The position numbers and the translations under genes are program-made. From Actinoplanes cyaneus (GTDB taxonomy: Bacteria; Actinomycetota; Actinomycetes; Mycobacteriales; Micromonosporaceae): a DNA stretch of 64,000 nucleotides. This document shows positions 43,984 through 52,074 of the stretch, piece after piece. The notes under the pieces are model-generated. The model did not search any database. It saw only the letters and a list, made by a program, of their open reading frames with translations, and had not been told where the DNA came from. Where the stretch lies: contig NZ_BOMH01000006.1 of NCBI RefSeq assembly GCF_016862095.1, positions 1-64,000 of the forward strand, read 5' to 3'. Numbering within the stretch: the stretch's first letter is position 1; every line of letters begins with the position of its first letter.

Positions 43984-44766
43984 TCAGGCCGGCTCGCTGA
44001 GGGCCGCATAGATCACCGGGTCGTGAGCGGAAAGGAGGGTGAGATCGGGCTCGGCCCGCTGGTGCAGGGCCGCCAGCCGGGCATGGTTGGCCCGGACCAG
44101 GGCCCGGTCGTGGGCGACGCCGAACTCGGCCAGCCGCAGGCCGAACGGCACGCGGGCGCCGGCCAGCGTGTTGCGGTGGTAGAACGCGTCACCGCAGTGC
44201 AGCAGCCAGCGTGAGCCGGAGTCGACCGCCACGCAGGCGTGGCCGCGGGTGTGCCCCGGCAGCGGGACCAGGACGAAGCCCGGGCCGATCTCGGTCAGCT
44301 CCCGCGCCGCCGCGAAACCCCGCCAGCTCTCCCCGCCCGGGCCGTGCTCGACCACGTCGGGGCCGTGCGACCACTGCACGCTGCGGAAACGGCGGCGCTC
44401 GCGACCGGTCGGGGCGCGCAGGGCGCCGTCGGCCTCGGCGGCGGTCACGTGCACACGGGCGTGCGGGAAGTCGGCCAGACCTCCGATGTGATCGAGGTCG
44501 AAGTGCGTCACGACCACGTGCCGCACATCGGACGGCCGGAGACCCAGCCGCTGGATCTGGACCACCGCGGTCTCCTCCCGATCCAGCGCGGGCCGGAGCA
44601 GGTGCCGCGGCGCGCCCAGCCGGGACCTGGGATCGGCCACGTCGGCCAGGCCGAAGCCGGTGTCGATCAGCACCAGGCCGGCGTCGCTCTCCACCAGCAG
44701 CACGTGGCAGACGAGGTCGGCGCCCGGCGGCCGCATGGTGCCGCAGTTGAGGTGATGGACCCGCAT
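43984..44766 (-). CDS. MBL-fold metallo-hydrolase
   Basis: A 260-residue metallo-beta-lactamase-fold protein of the AHL-lactonase/glyoxalase II-like group. The metal motif reads [10 protein letters not shown], with Asp where the canonical HxHxDH has its second His. Other ligands are in GHTRGH, HCGDAFY and SAHDPVIY. The Asp variant may change metal affinity or be specific to this subfamily. Transcribed alone; no context clue for substrate. Confidence 0.88.
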   Translation of the reverse strand: MRVHHLNCGTMRPPGADLVCHVLLVESDAGLVLIDTGFGLADVADPRSRLGAPRHLLRPALDREETAVVQIQRLGLRPSDVRHVVVTHFDLDHIGGLADFPHARVHVTAAEADGALRAPTGRERRRFRSVQWSHGPDVVEHGPGGESWRGFAAARELTEIGPGFVLVPLPGHTRGHACVAVDSGSRWLLHCGDAFYHRNTLAGARVPFGLRLAEFGVAHDRALVRANHARLAALHQRAEPDLTLLSAHDPVIYAALSEPA

Positions 44767-44887
44767 GTCGCACTCCCCGCTTCGTCGATGCCAGCGAAGG
44801 TACGCCGGGCCACCGACAGAAAGCGATCCGGGAGAAGCCGGGCTTGACTCTGCCCCTGGGGCAGACCTCAGCGTTGCCTCAGCGACA

Positions 44888-44922
44888 GGCCGGCCGCCCC
44901 GCGGCGAGCAGGGCGGCCGGTC
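44888..44922 (-). terminator. Terminator of the giant helicase-nuclease gene
   Basis: CCGGCCGCCC (44890-44899) pairs with GGGCGGCCGG (44911-44920), extended by two more pairs. It lies 15 bp after the stop. Confidence 0.65.
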
Positions 44923-44937
44923 GGCGGGAACGGATCG

Positions 44938-47900
44938 TCAGCGGTGGGAGGGGTGATGGGCGTGACGGCGAGCGGAGTCGTGCCGCGGCAGCTGGAGGGC
45001 TTCCGGCAGACCGTGCGCGGCGGCCAGTCCGTTGGACTGCCGCACCAGGTGGCCCTCGGCGACCAGATCGGCCAGCAGCCCGGTCAGGCGGGCGTCGAGC
45101 TCGGTCGAGCGCCGCGCCGACCAGCCGTAAAGCCTGGTCACCGCGGCGAGCAGATCCTCGATCGGCAGGACGCCGCTGTCGATCACCAGGTTCTCGCACG
45201 CGACCACGAGCTCAGCGTCGGAGACCTGGTCCGCCTTGCGGGCGACGCCGTCGGCACGGTGCCGCACGAGCGGGATCATCTGGTCCGGGTCGCCGAGGAA
45301 GGTGCCGTCCCAGGCCACGCCGGCCTCCTCGATCGCCGCCTCGATCGCGGTGCGCGCGGGGCGGGTGATCCGGGCCAGGCCCCAGTCCTCGCGCATGCGC
45401 TGCAGGGCGACACCGATGTGCACCGGGCCCTCGACCTCGGCCAGTCGTCGCACCGCGGCGATCAGCTCGGGCCGCAGCGCCGGGTCGGTGAGCGAGGCGC
45501 CCGCCGGCAGCGGGTCCAGGTCCGCCCGCTGGTAGGGGTGGAGCCACTCGTCGGTGTGCGCGATCACCTCGGCGGTCGTCTCGATGGCCGGGGCGGCGGT
45601 CGTCTCCGTGGCCGGGGCTGCCGACTGCTCCGGCTCGGCATGGGTCCAGCCGGGCGGCGCGGCCATCGTCTCCTCGAACTCGGCGACTGCGGCGGCCATG
45701 TCGGGCTGCCCCTCCATCTCCTCGTACCAGGCGTGCCGGCCGGTCGGCGCGGAGCTGACGGAGCGCTCGGCGACCGCGGCCGCGGCGTCGGCCAGATCGG
45801 GGTCGAGGTTGGTGGCGCCGGTCAGCTCGGCGCGGATCTGCGTGATGGCGCCGAGCCGGTCGGCGGGTTCCGCGGTCTCGTCCAGCCCGGCCAGGAACTG
45901 CGCGGCTGCCGCTGCCAGTTCCTCGGTGCCGACGCCGAAGCGCGCGGCGACCTCGGCCAGGTCCTCCCGGCTGGCGGTGGTCTCCTCCGCCCGGGCGGCC
46001 TCGGGCCACTCGGCGGTCCCGGTGGGAGACCCGGTCTGCCGTCCGGCGGGTTCGTCGCGGGTCGCGGAGGGCCACTCGATCGAGGCGACGTGCCTTTCGG
46101 TGAGCTTGCCGGCCTGCCGTTCGCTCGGGGTGGCCAGGCGCTTCGCAAGTTCGGACTGGTCCTCGCGGCCGGCCGAGGGCCACTTCACCGAGGAGACCTG
46201 CCGCTCGCCGGGCACCGCGGGCCCGACCGGCTCGGTGCGTTCGGCGGTGGGCCACTCGACGCGCTCGGGGACCTCGGCCCGGCTCGCGAAGGGCCATTCC
46301 GCGCGGGTCGGGTGGTCGGTGGCGGTTCCGAGGTCCATTTCGGCCGGTGGGCCGACGGAGTCTCCCTGATCGGTGCCCAGCCCGGTGACGGCGGTCTCGA
46401 GGTCCGCCCCGAGGTATGCCTCGGCGGCGGCGAGCTCCTCGGCGCCGGCCTGGGCGAAGGCGAACTGGGCGGCGACCCCGGCCAGGTGACCGTGCTCCCC
46501 TGCCGGTCCCGCGTGCCCGGCGATCGGGACGAGTTCCTCCTCGACGATCTCGGCGAAGAGCTCGCCGTGATCGTTATCGGTCACGACCGTGTGGCTGAGG
46601 TCGTCGGTCTCGTGGGCGGCGGCCAGGTCTGCCTCGGCGGCGGCCTCGGCTTCGGCCAGTCCGAGGTCGTCGGCGTCCGTCCACGCGAACAGGTGCTGTT
46701 CCCCGACGGTCTCCGGGGCCACGAAGGTCGCCGGGATCTCGTCCGCCCGGGTGGCACCCCGCTCGGCGGGCGGGGCGAACGCCGTGGGCGCGGGCACCGT
46801 CCGGGTGGACGCCGGGGCGGGGCTGTTCACGACCGCGGCGGCGAGCTCGTCCACGGAGAGCGGCTCCCGTTCGACCTGCTCGGCTTCGGCGGTGCTGACG
46901 TCGTACGCCGGACCGGTGTTGATCGTGGTCTCGGTGAACGCCGCGCGATGGCCCGCGGCATAGCCCTCCGCGGCGTCCGCGATCGGGTGCTCGGTGGTGC
47001 TCCCGGGCGGCGGCGCGACCGCGAGCTCGGGCGTCTCCTCCTCGGGCAGTCCCGCGAACGCGTCCTCGATCGCGGCGCGCAGGCGGCTCTCCTCCCGCTC
47101 CCGGTCCAGGTACCAGGCGGTGCCCCAGACCCGGTGCAGCTTCCAGCCCAGCGCGTCGAGGACCTGCTCGCGGATCCGGTCCCGGTCGCGGGCGGTCGGC
47201 GCCGAGTCGTAGGAGGTGCCGTCGCACTCGATGCCGAGCGCGAACGGGGCGTTGCGGCGGGCCGACCGGCGCACCGCCAGGTCGATCCGGAACGCGCCGG
47301 CGCCGACCCGGCTCTGCACCCGGTATCCCCAGCCGTGGATGACGTCGCGCACCGAGTCCTCGAACGGGGTCTGGGACTCGGCGTGCTCCGGCTCCTCCAG
47401 GTCGAGCGCGGAAATCCCGCGGGCGGCGTAATCGAGGAAGTGCGCGAGGTGCCGCAGGCTCTCGTCGGTCTCCGGCAGGTCCCGGGCACGGACCGCGGAG
47501 ATCACTTCGAGGCGGCGGCGGGCCCGGGTGGTCGCCACGTTGAGCCGGCGCCAGCCGTCCCGGCCCTCGAGCCCGCCCAGCTCGGTGCCGATCGCGAAGA
47601 TCACCACGTCGCGCTCGTCGCCCTGGACGGCGTCCAGGCTCTTGATGAAGAAGCCGCGCAGCCGGTCGTCCTCGAGCGGGACGACCATGTCGGCGACCGC
47701 CGCCTCGACGTCGTCGGCGTCCTGCGCCGTGCAGACCACCACGCCGAGGCTGAGGTCCGGCCGGGTGACCAGGTGGTGCGCGACCCGGGTGGCGACCAGC
47801 CCGGCCATCGACATCTCGCCGCCGGCCGGGTAGAGCTGCACCCCGCCGTCCGGGCCGGGCGGCGCGAAGGCCGGGAACGTGGTGAGCCGCCCTTGGTAGA

Positions 47901-50900
47901 AGGCGTGGTTGGCGAAAGCGATGAGCGACTCGTCCCGGCTGCGGTAATGCGTGGCCAGGTCGAGGACCCGGAACGCGCCGCAGCTCAGGGCCCGGTCGAG
48001 GATCGACGGCGTCTCACCGCCGGGGATCGGGGCGGCGGGCAGTTGCCGATCGTCGCCGCAGATCACCAGGGCGTTGCCCCGGTAGGCGCAGGTGATCGCG
48101 TCCGGCAGCGGAACCCGCGAGGCCTCGTCGATGATCACCACGTCGAAGTGCAGGTCGGCGGGGAGCAGCCGGCTCACGTCGGCCGGGGACATCACGAGGC
48201 ACGGCTTGACCGCCATCGCCGCGTGGGCGGTGCGGGTGAACAGCTCCCGGACCGGCAGGCGGTGGCCGTGCTGGGCGGCGGTGGCGCGGAGCAGGGCGGC
48301 CTCCCCCGCGGCGGCCTCGGCCGGCTGCAGCGCGTCGACCGCGTTCATCACCTCGGCCGTGGCGGCGCGCTGCAGGCCGGCGTCCCAGAGGCGGAACTCG
48401 GCGACCAGACGGTCCCGGGAGCCGGCGTCGAGCGGGGCGAGCCGGTCGTCCTCGCGGATGATCGCGTCGGCCCAGGACTGGAAGAGGGCCCGGCCGAGCA
48501 CCGGAAGAATCTGCTCGACCGGCAGGTCCTCGCGGGCGCAGAAGTCGACCACGGGGTCCAGCCCGTGCTCGGCCAGCACCGCGCGGGCGGCCTGGTGATC
48601 GAACCACTCCTGCTGGCCACGGTTGTCGTCGAGCAGCTCGCGGAGCAGTTCACGGGCGGTCTCCCGCTCGTCCAGGGCGGCGCTGAGCGCGGGGTGCCGG
48701 CTCGGCGCGAAGGCACGCAGGATCCAGTCCCGGGCGGACTGCCACTCGGCGACCCGGGCCGGCAGGGTGTCGGTGGGGCGGGTGCGGCCCAGCAGCTCGG
48801 CCTGCTCGGCGGTGAACGCGATGTCCGCCCCGTTGCGGAGGCGGCGGGCCTCGGAGGTCCAGGCCATCGCGGCGGCCAGCGCCTCCACGTCGGTCTGGGT
48901 GCCGCGGTAGGCATTGCCCAGGGTGGTGGCGTAATCCCGGGCGTTGGAGGAGAGTGCCGCGGCGGCCTCCGACGCGCTCTCCCGCAACAGGCCGACCGTG
49001 GCCGCCTCGGCCAGGGTGAAGTCCCGCCCGGCGGCCGCGCTGTAGGCCTGCACCAGCTCGGCGACGGCGGTGAACGGTTCGACGTGCGCGCGCAGCCAGG
49101 TGACCGCGTCGTGGATCGGCCCGTCGGCGAGCGCCGGCCGGGGCGCGGGCTCGGGCGACGGGCGCAGCGCGGCGGTCCAGCGGTCGAACTCCCGGCCGGC
49201 CTCGCCGACGATCCGGATGATCGCGCTGTTCGGCGTCGGTGCGCAGATCCGCTCGATCAGCGTGGGCAGCGCCTCCGGCGGGGTGACCTTCAGAGTCTCC
49301 TCGGCGGTGTTCAGGGCCCGCTCGATCGCGTCGAAGTCGGTGTCCAGCCGCCGCCAGTGCCGGCCGAGAATGCCGGCGTACTCGCGCTCGGCGTCGTCCA
49401 GCTCCTCCAGGGCGCGTTTCCACACCGCGGCCGCGTCCAGGTTGGCGACCGCCTGGGAGCGTTTGACGTCCGGGCGGGCGATCTCCGCTGCCGCCTTCTT
49501 GTCCCGGCGGTAGGGTGCCCGCAGCTTGCCGATCCCCCGGTGCTGACGGGCGAACCGCTCGGCGAGCTCGTCGACCGGCTCGGCGAGCGCGTTCTCGCTG
49601 AAGTGCTCACGGGCCCGGGCCTCGGCGGCCTTCACCACGCTGACCACCCGCCGGAGGTTGCGCATCGCGGCGTGCGCGGCGTGGGTGCCCATGCTGTCGA
49701 ACCAGGCCGGCTCCGGCTTGTCCGGGCGGGACAGCAGGTCGACGATGGCGGCCAGCCGGGGCAGGTCGGTGAACGCCACGACGTTGGGCAGGCCGAGCCG
49801 GGCGGTGACCCGATCCAGACTGTGCTGGTGCTGCTCCAGCCGGTCGGCCTCGTCGGCGAAGCGCCGGGCCAGGCCGCGGGCCTGCGCCGCGGTGAGCGGC
49901 AACAGCTCGACCGCCGGCGGCTTCAGGTGGGCCAGGCTCGGGATGAGCGGCAGTTTGCCGGGGGACGGCAGTGCGCTCCAGGTGACCCCGGCCTTCCCGC
50001 GGACCGCGTCCTCGGCCTGGTGCAGGGTCTTCAGGTGGCGCAGCAGGCCCTCGGCGGCCCGGGCCACCGGCTCCAGGCTGGACATGGTGAGCCACTCGTC
50101 GGCTGCCTCCGGCGGGCGCCGGACGACGTGCCCGACCAGCGTGGTCAGGGTGATCGCCTCGCCGATCGAGCCGATCAGGAACGCCTCGGCGAGCGGGTCC
50201 CGCTCGATCGCCTCGATCAGATGGTCCAGGGCGGTCTGCGCCTGGTGCAGGCGGGCGTCGAGGCGGTTGCGGTCGATCACGTCGCGCCACAGGAAGTCGT
50301 CGCCCTCCCGCGCCGGGCGCCACGATCGGCCCAGACGCTCGGCGGCGTCCCGGACCCGCTGCAGCGACTGCGTCGTGAGCGGGATCGGCAACTCGGCCGG
50401 GGCCGGCGCCTGCGCCACGTCGGTCATCTGCGCGCACATGCCCAGCACGTCGTGCAGGCGGTGGCCGAGCGGCTCACGGACCTCGTTCATCGCCTCGGCG
50501 TAAGCGTTGAGCCGTTGCCGGTGCTCGCGCAGCGCCTCGCGCTCGTCGGTGGAGAGGTCCGGCGGCGGCAGCGGGATGAAGTCGAGAGCGGCGGCCAGGG
50601 CGGACGCCACCTGTTCCCGGCCGGTCCGCCCGCTGTGCAGCGGGAGCAGGTAATCGTGCAGGCCGGTGGGCTCCAGCCGGTCCAGGACGGTGTCCAGGGC
50701 AGCGGCCTTCTCGGCGACCAGCAGCACCCGGCGGCCCGCGTGCAGGAGGACACCGATCATGTTGGCGATGGTCTGCGACTTCCCGGTGCCGGGCGCACCG
50801 CGCATCACGAAGGAGCGCCCGTGCAGGGCCGCGGTGATGCAGGCGCGCTGTGCGGCGTCGGCGTCCAGCACCAGCGGGACGTCGTCCGGGGCGGCCACCT

Positions 50901-51711
50901 CGTCGATCCGGCGGCCGGCGATCACGTCGAAACGAAACGCGTCCGGCTGGGCCTCCGGTTCGGTGGCCAGGGCACGGATCACCGGGTGGGCGAGGATGCG
51001 CCGCTCGTGGTCGAGCAGGTCGGTGTACATGACCTCGCGGTGCACGGCGAAGCGGGTCAGCATCACCGCCTCGTCGGAGTGCCAGTCCGGGTGGTCGCCC
51101 AGCGCGGCGTCGAGGCGTGCCCAGAAGACGGTGACGTCCAGGGCGGCCAGGCTGTCCACGGCGGGCAGCTCGATGTTGTGCCGGCGCAGGCAGATGTCCA
51201 GCGCCGGGTTGACGATCGGGTCCTCGGCGCGGGCCCGCAGACGGGGATAGTCCTGCGGGTCCGGCGTGACCAGGTCGACCGGGATCAGCAGGATCGGGCT
51301 GACGTGCTCGCTCCCGTTGTCCGCCCAGCGGACCGTGCCGACGCCCAGGTACAGCGTGGCGACGCCCTGCTCGAGCAGGTCACGCCGGGCTGTCCGGCGC
51401 AGCGCCCGCAGCGTGGCGTCCATGTCGGCGTCGGCCATCGCGGTCTGGAACACGTGCGAGGCTCGTGGCCGCGGGCCCTCCGCCTGCTCCTCGATGCCGA
51501 GGAAGCCGCACTCACGGCCCTGCTGGAGCGCCTCGACGATGCTGCGCGGCGACGGGCTGACGATCTCGACCACCCCGGGCGCCGTGGTCCGCACGTCGAT
51601 CAGCGGATTGGCGCCAGTGAGGTCGAGCAGCCCGTCCCGCCACTCTTCCAGCGTTGCCCGCACACGGGCATCAGGCCGCCCGGTCAACCCGTCCGATTGA
51701 TCCCACCGCAT
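44938..51711 (-). CDS. DUF4011-SF1 helicase-REase-DUF3320 giant protein (Hhe-like defence candidate)
   Basis: A single 2257-residue frame. Residues 1-250 resemble DUF4011 (WRDGLLDLTGANPLIDV). The SF1 helicase has Walker A GAPGTGKS at 305-312, a long helical insert, Walker B VVIIDEASRVPLP near 1190, GDDRQLPAAP, THYRSRDESLIAFAN, DAVQGDERDVVIFAIG and NVATTRARRRLEV near 1400. A Vsr/MTES_1575-like nuclease follows near 1450-1550 (GAFRIDLAVRR...ALGIECDG, a D-ExD core). Then come about 500 residues of acidic, low-complexity linker and a C-terminal DUF3320-like domain (about 2055-2240; RKADQVSDAELVVACENLV). This order is that of the Hhe-type proteins reported as phage defence. The linker, with WPxAxRxE repeats, is unusual. 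A HIRAN-domain gene lies upstream on the same strand. Confidence 0.88.
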   Translation of the reverse strand: MRWDQSDGLTGRPDARVRATLEEWRDGLLDLTGANPLIDVRTTAPGVVEIVSPSPRSIVEALQQGRECGFLGIEEQAEGPRPRASHVFQTAMADADMDATLRALRRTARRDLLEQGVATLYLGVGTVRWADNGSEHVSPILLIPVDLVTPDPQDYPRLRARAEDPIVNPALDICLRRHNIELPAVDSLAALDVTVFWARLDAALGDHPDWHSDEAVMLTRFAVHREVMYTDLLDHERRILAHPVIRALATEPEAQPDAFRFDVIAGRRIDEVAAPDDVPLVLDADAAQRACITAALHGRSFVMRGAPGTGKSQTIANMIGVLLHAGRRVLLVAEKAAALDTVLDRLEPTGLHDYLLPLHSGRTGREQVASALAAALDFIPLPPPDLSTDEREALREHRQRLNAYAEAMNEVREPLGHRLHDVLGMCAQMTDVAQAPAPAELPIPLTTQSLQRVRDAAERLGRSWRPAREGDDFLWRDVIDRNRLDARLHQAQTALDHLIEAIERDPLAEAFLIGSIGEAITLTTLVGHVVRRPPEAADEWLTMSSLEPVARAAEGLLRHLKTLHQAEDAVRGKAGVTWSALPSPGKLPLIPSLAHLKPPAVELLPLTAAQARGLARRFADEADRLEQHQHSLDRVTARLGLPNVVAFTDLPRLAAIVDLLSRPDKPEPAWFDSMGTHAAHAAMRNLRRVVSVVKAAEARAREHFSENALAEPVDELAERFARQHRGIGKLRAPYRRDKKAAAEIARPDVKRSQAVANLDAAAVWKRALEELDDAEREYAGILGRHWRRLDTDFDAIERALNTAEETLKVTPPEALPTLIERICAPTPNSAIIRIVGEAGREFDRWTAALRPSPEPAPRPALADGPIHDAVTWLRAHVEPFTAVAELVQAYSAAAGRDFTLAEAATVGLLRESASEAAAALSSNARDYATTLGNAYRGTQTDVEALAAAMAWTSEARRLRNGADIAFTAEQAELLGRTRPTDTLPARVAEWQSARDWILRAFAPSRHPALSAALDERETARELLRELLDDNRGQQEWFDHQAARAVLAEHGLDPVVDFCAREDLPVEQILPVLGRALFQSWADAIIREDDRLAPLDAGSRDRLVAEFRLWDAGLQRAATAEVMNAVDALQPAEAAAGEAALLRATAAQHGHRLPVRELFTRTAHAAMAVKPCLVMSPADVSRLLPADLHFDVVIIDEASRVPLPDAITCAYRGNALVICGDDRQLPAAPIPGGETPSILDRALSCGAFRVLDLATHYRSRDESLIAFANHAFYQGRLTTFPAFAPPGPDGGVQLYPAGGEMSMAGLVATRVAHHLVTRPDLSLGVVVCTAQDADDVEAAVADMVVPLEDDRLRGFFIKSLDAVQGDERDVVIFAIGTELGGLEGRDGWRRLNVATTRARRRLEVISAVRARDLPETDESLRHLAHFLDYAARGISALDLEEPEHAESQTPFEDSVRDVIHGWGYRVQSRVGAGAFRIDLAVRRSARRNAPFALGIECDGTSYDSAPTARDRDRIREQVLDALGWKLHRVWGTAWYLDREREESRLRAAIEDAFAGLPEEETPELAVAPPPGSTTEHPIADAAEGYAAGHRAAFTETTINTGPAYDVSTAEAEQVEREPLSVDELAAAVVNSPAPASTRTVPAPTAFAPPAERGATRADEIPATFVAPETVGEQHLFAWTDADDLGLAEAEAAAEADLAAAHETDDLSHTVVTDNDHGELFAEIVEEELVPIAGHAGPAGEHGHLAGVAAQFAFAQAGAEELAAAEAYLGADLETAVTGLGTDQGDSVGPPAEMDLGTATDHPTRAEWPFASRAEVPERVEWPTAERTEPVGPAVPGERQVSSVKWPSAGREDQSELAKRLATPSERQAGKLTERHVASIEWPSATRDEPAGRQTGSPTGTAEWPEAARAEETTASREDLAEVAARFGVGTEELAAAAAQFLAGLDETAEPADRLGAITQIRAELTGATNLDPDLADAAAAVAERSVSSAPTGRHAWYEEMEGQPDMAAAVAEFEETMAAPPGWTHAEPEQSAAPATETTAAPAIETTAEVIAHTDEWLHPYQRADLDPLPAGASLTDPALRPELIAAVRRLAEVEGPVHIGVALQRMREDWGLARITRPARTAIEAAIEEAGVAWDGTFLGDPDQMIPLVRHRADGVARKADQVSDAELVVACENLVIDSGVLPIEDLLAAVTRLYGWSARRSTELDARLTGLLADLVAEGHLVRQSNGLAAAHGLPEALQLPRHDSARRHAHHPSHR
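46000..46310 (-). repeat. Five WPxAxRxE peptide repeats in the helicase linker
   Basis: Within the linker (about residues 1800-1905) the motif recurs as EWPFASRAE, EWPTAERTE, KWPSAGRED, EWPSATRDE and EWPEAARAE, spaced 15-35 residues apart. The surrounding sequence is acidic and disordered-looking. The codons vary between copies. Confidence 0.85.
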
Positions 51712-51907
51712 TTTCCCATTCCAGCAAGGCGACGGGCCGCATGGTGGCGTTTTTTCGGGTTAATCCGACGTTCCGCACGGATCGGACAAGTTTGCTGCCC
51801 CACCGGTAACACCAGCCCCACCAGAGACAACGGCGGCTTCGCGATCGGCCCGGGCGGCGAAGCGAGACCCGAGCAGCCGGGCAGCCGGGCCCGCCGGAAT
51901 GCCGAGT

Positions 51908-51978
51908 CGCCGGGCGTGAGGCGGGGCCGCCGGGATGCGGGGGCGCCGGGCGTGAGGCGGGCCGCCGGGATGCGGGGT
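51908..51978. repeat. 36-bp tandem duplication
   Basis: CGCCGGGCGTGAGGCGGG plus 18 more bases at 51908-51943 is repeated at 51944-51978 with a one-base deletion and end differences. Intergenic. Confidence 0.9.
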
Positions 51979-52028
51979 GCCGGGAGAGCCCGATTCGGGT
52001 CGGATGGGACGGCGGCGGGCGGGACGAC

Positions 52029-52062
52029 GTGAGCGGGCGCCCGTGGACGGGCGGCCGCTCAC
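52029..52062 (-). terminator. Terminator of the HIRAN-domain gene
   Basis: A 15-bp stem with one mismatch (52029-52043 with 52048-52062) and a TGGA loop, 12 bp after the stop. It suggests that the giant helicase gene has its own promoter. Confidence 0.65.
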
Positions 52063-52074
52063 GGGAGAACGGGG

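Larger units (their letters stand above)
51712..52074. other. Upstream region of the giant gene, 363 bp
   Basis: It contains the terminator of the HIRAN gene and a 36-bp tandem repeat (listed separately). The stretch next to the giant gene start is less GC-rich (TTTTTTCGGGTTAATCC near 51750) and probably holds its promoter. No gene seen. Confidence 0.5.

Noticed and set aside
44944..52032. A 2362-residue open frame on the plus strand opposite the giant helicase gene
   Set aside because: It is an antisense shadow produced by GC-rich codons. Composition is Gly/Arg/Val with no recognisable domain, while the minus frame has ordered helicase and nuclease motifs.
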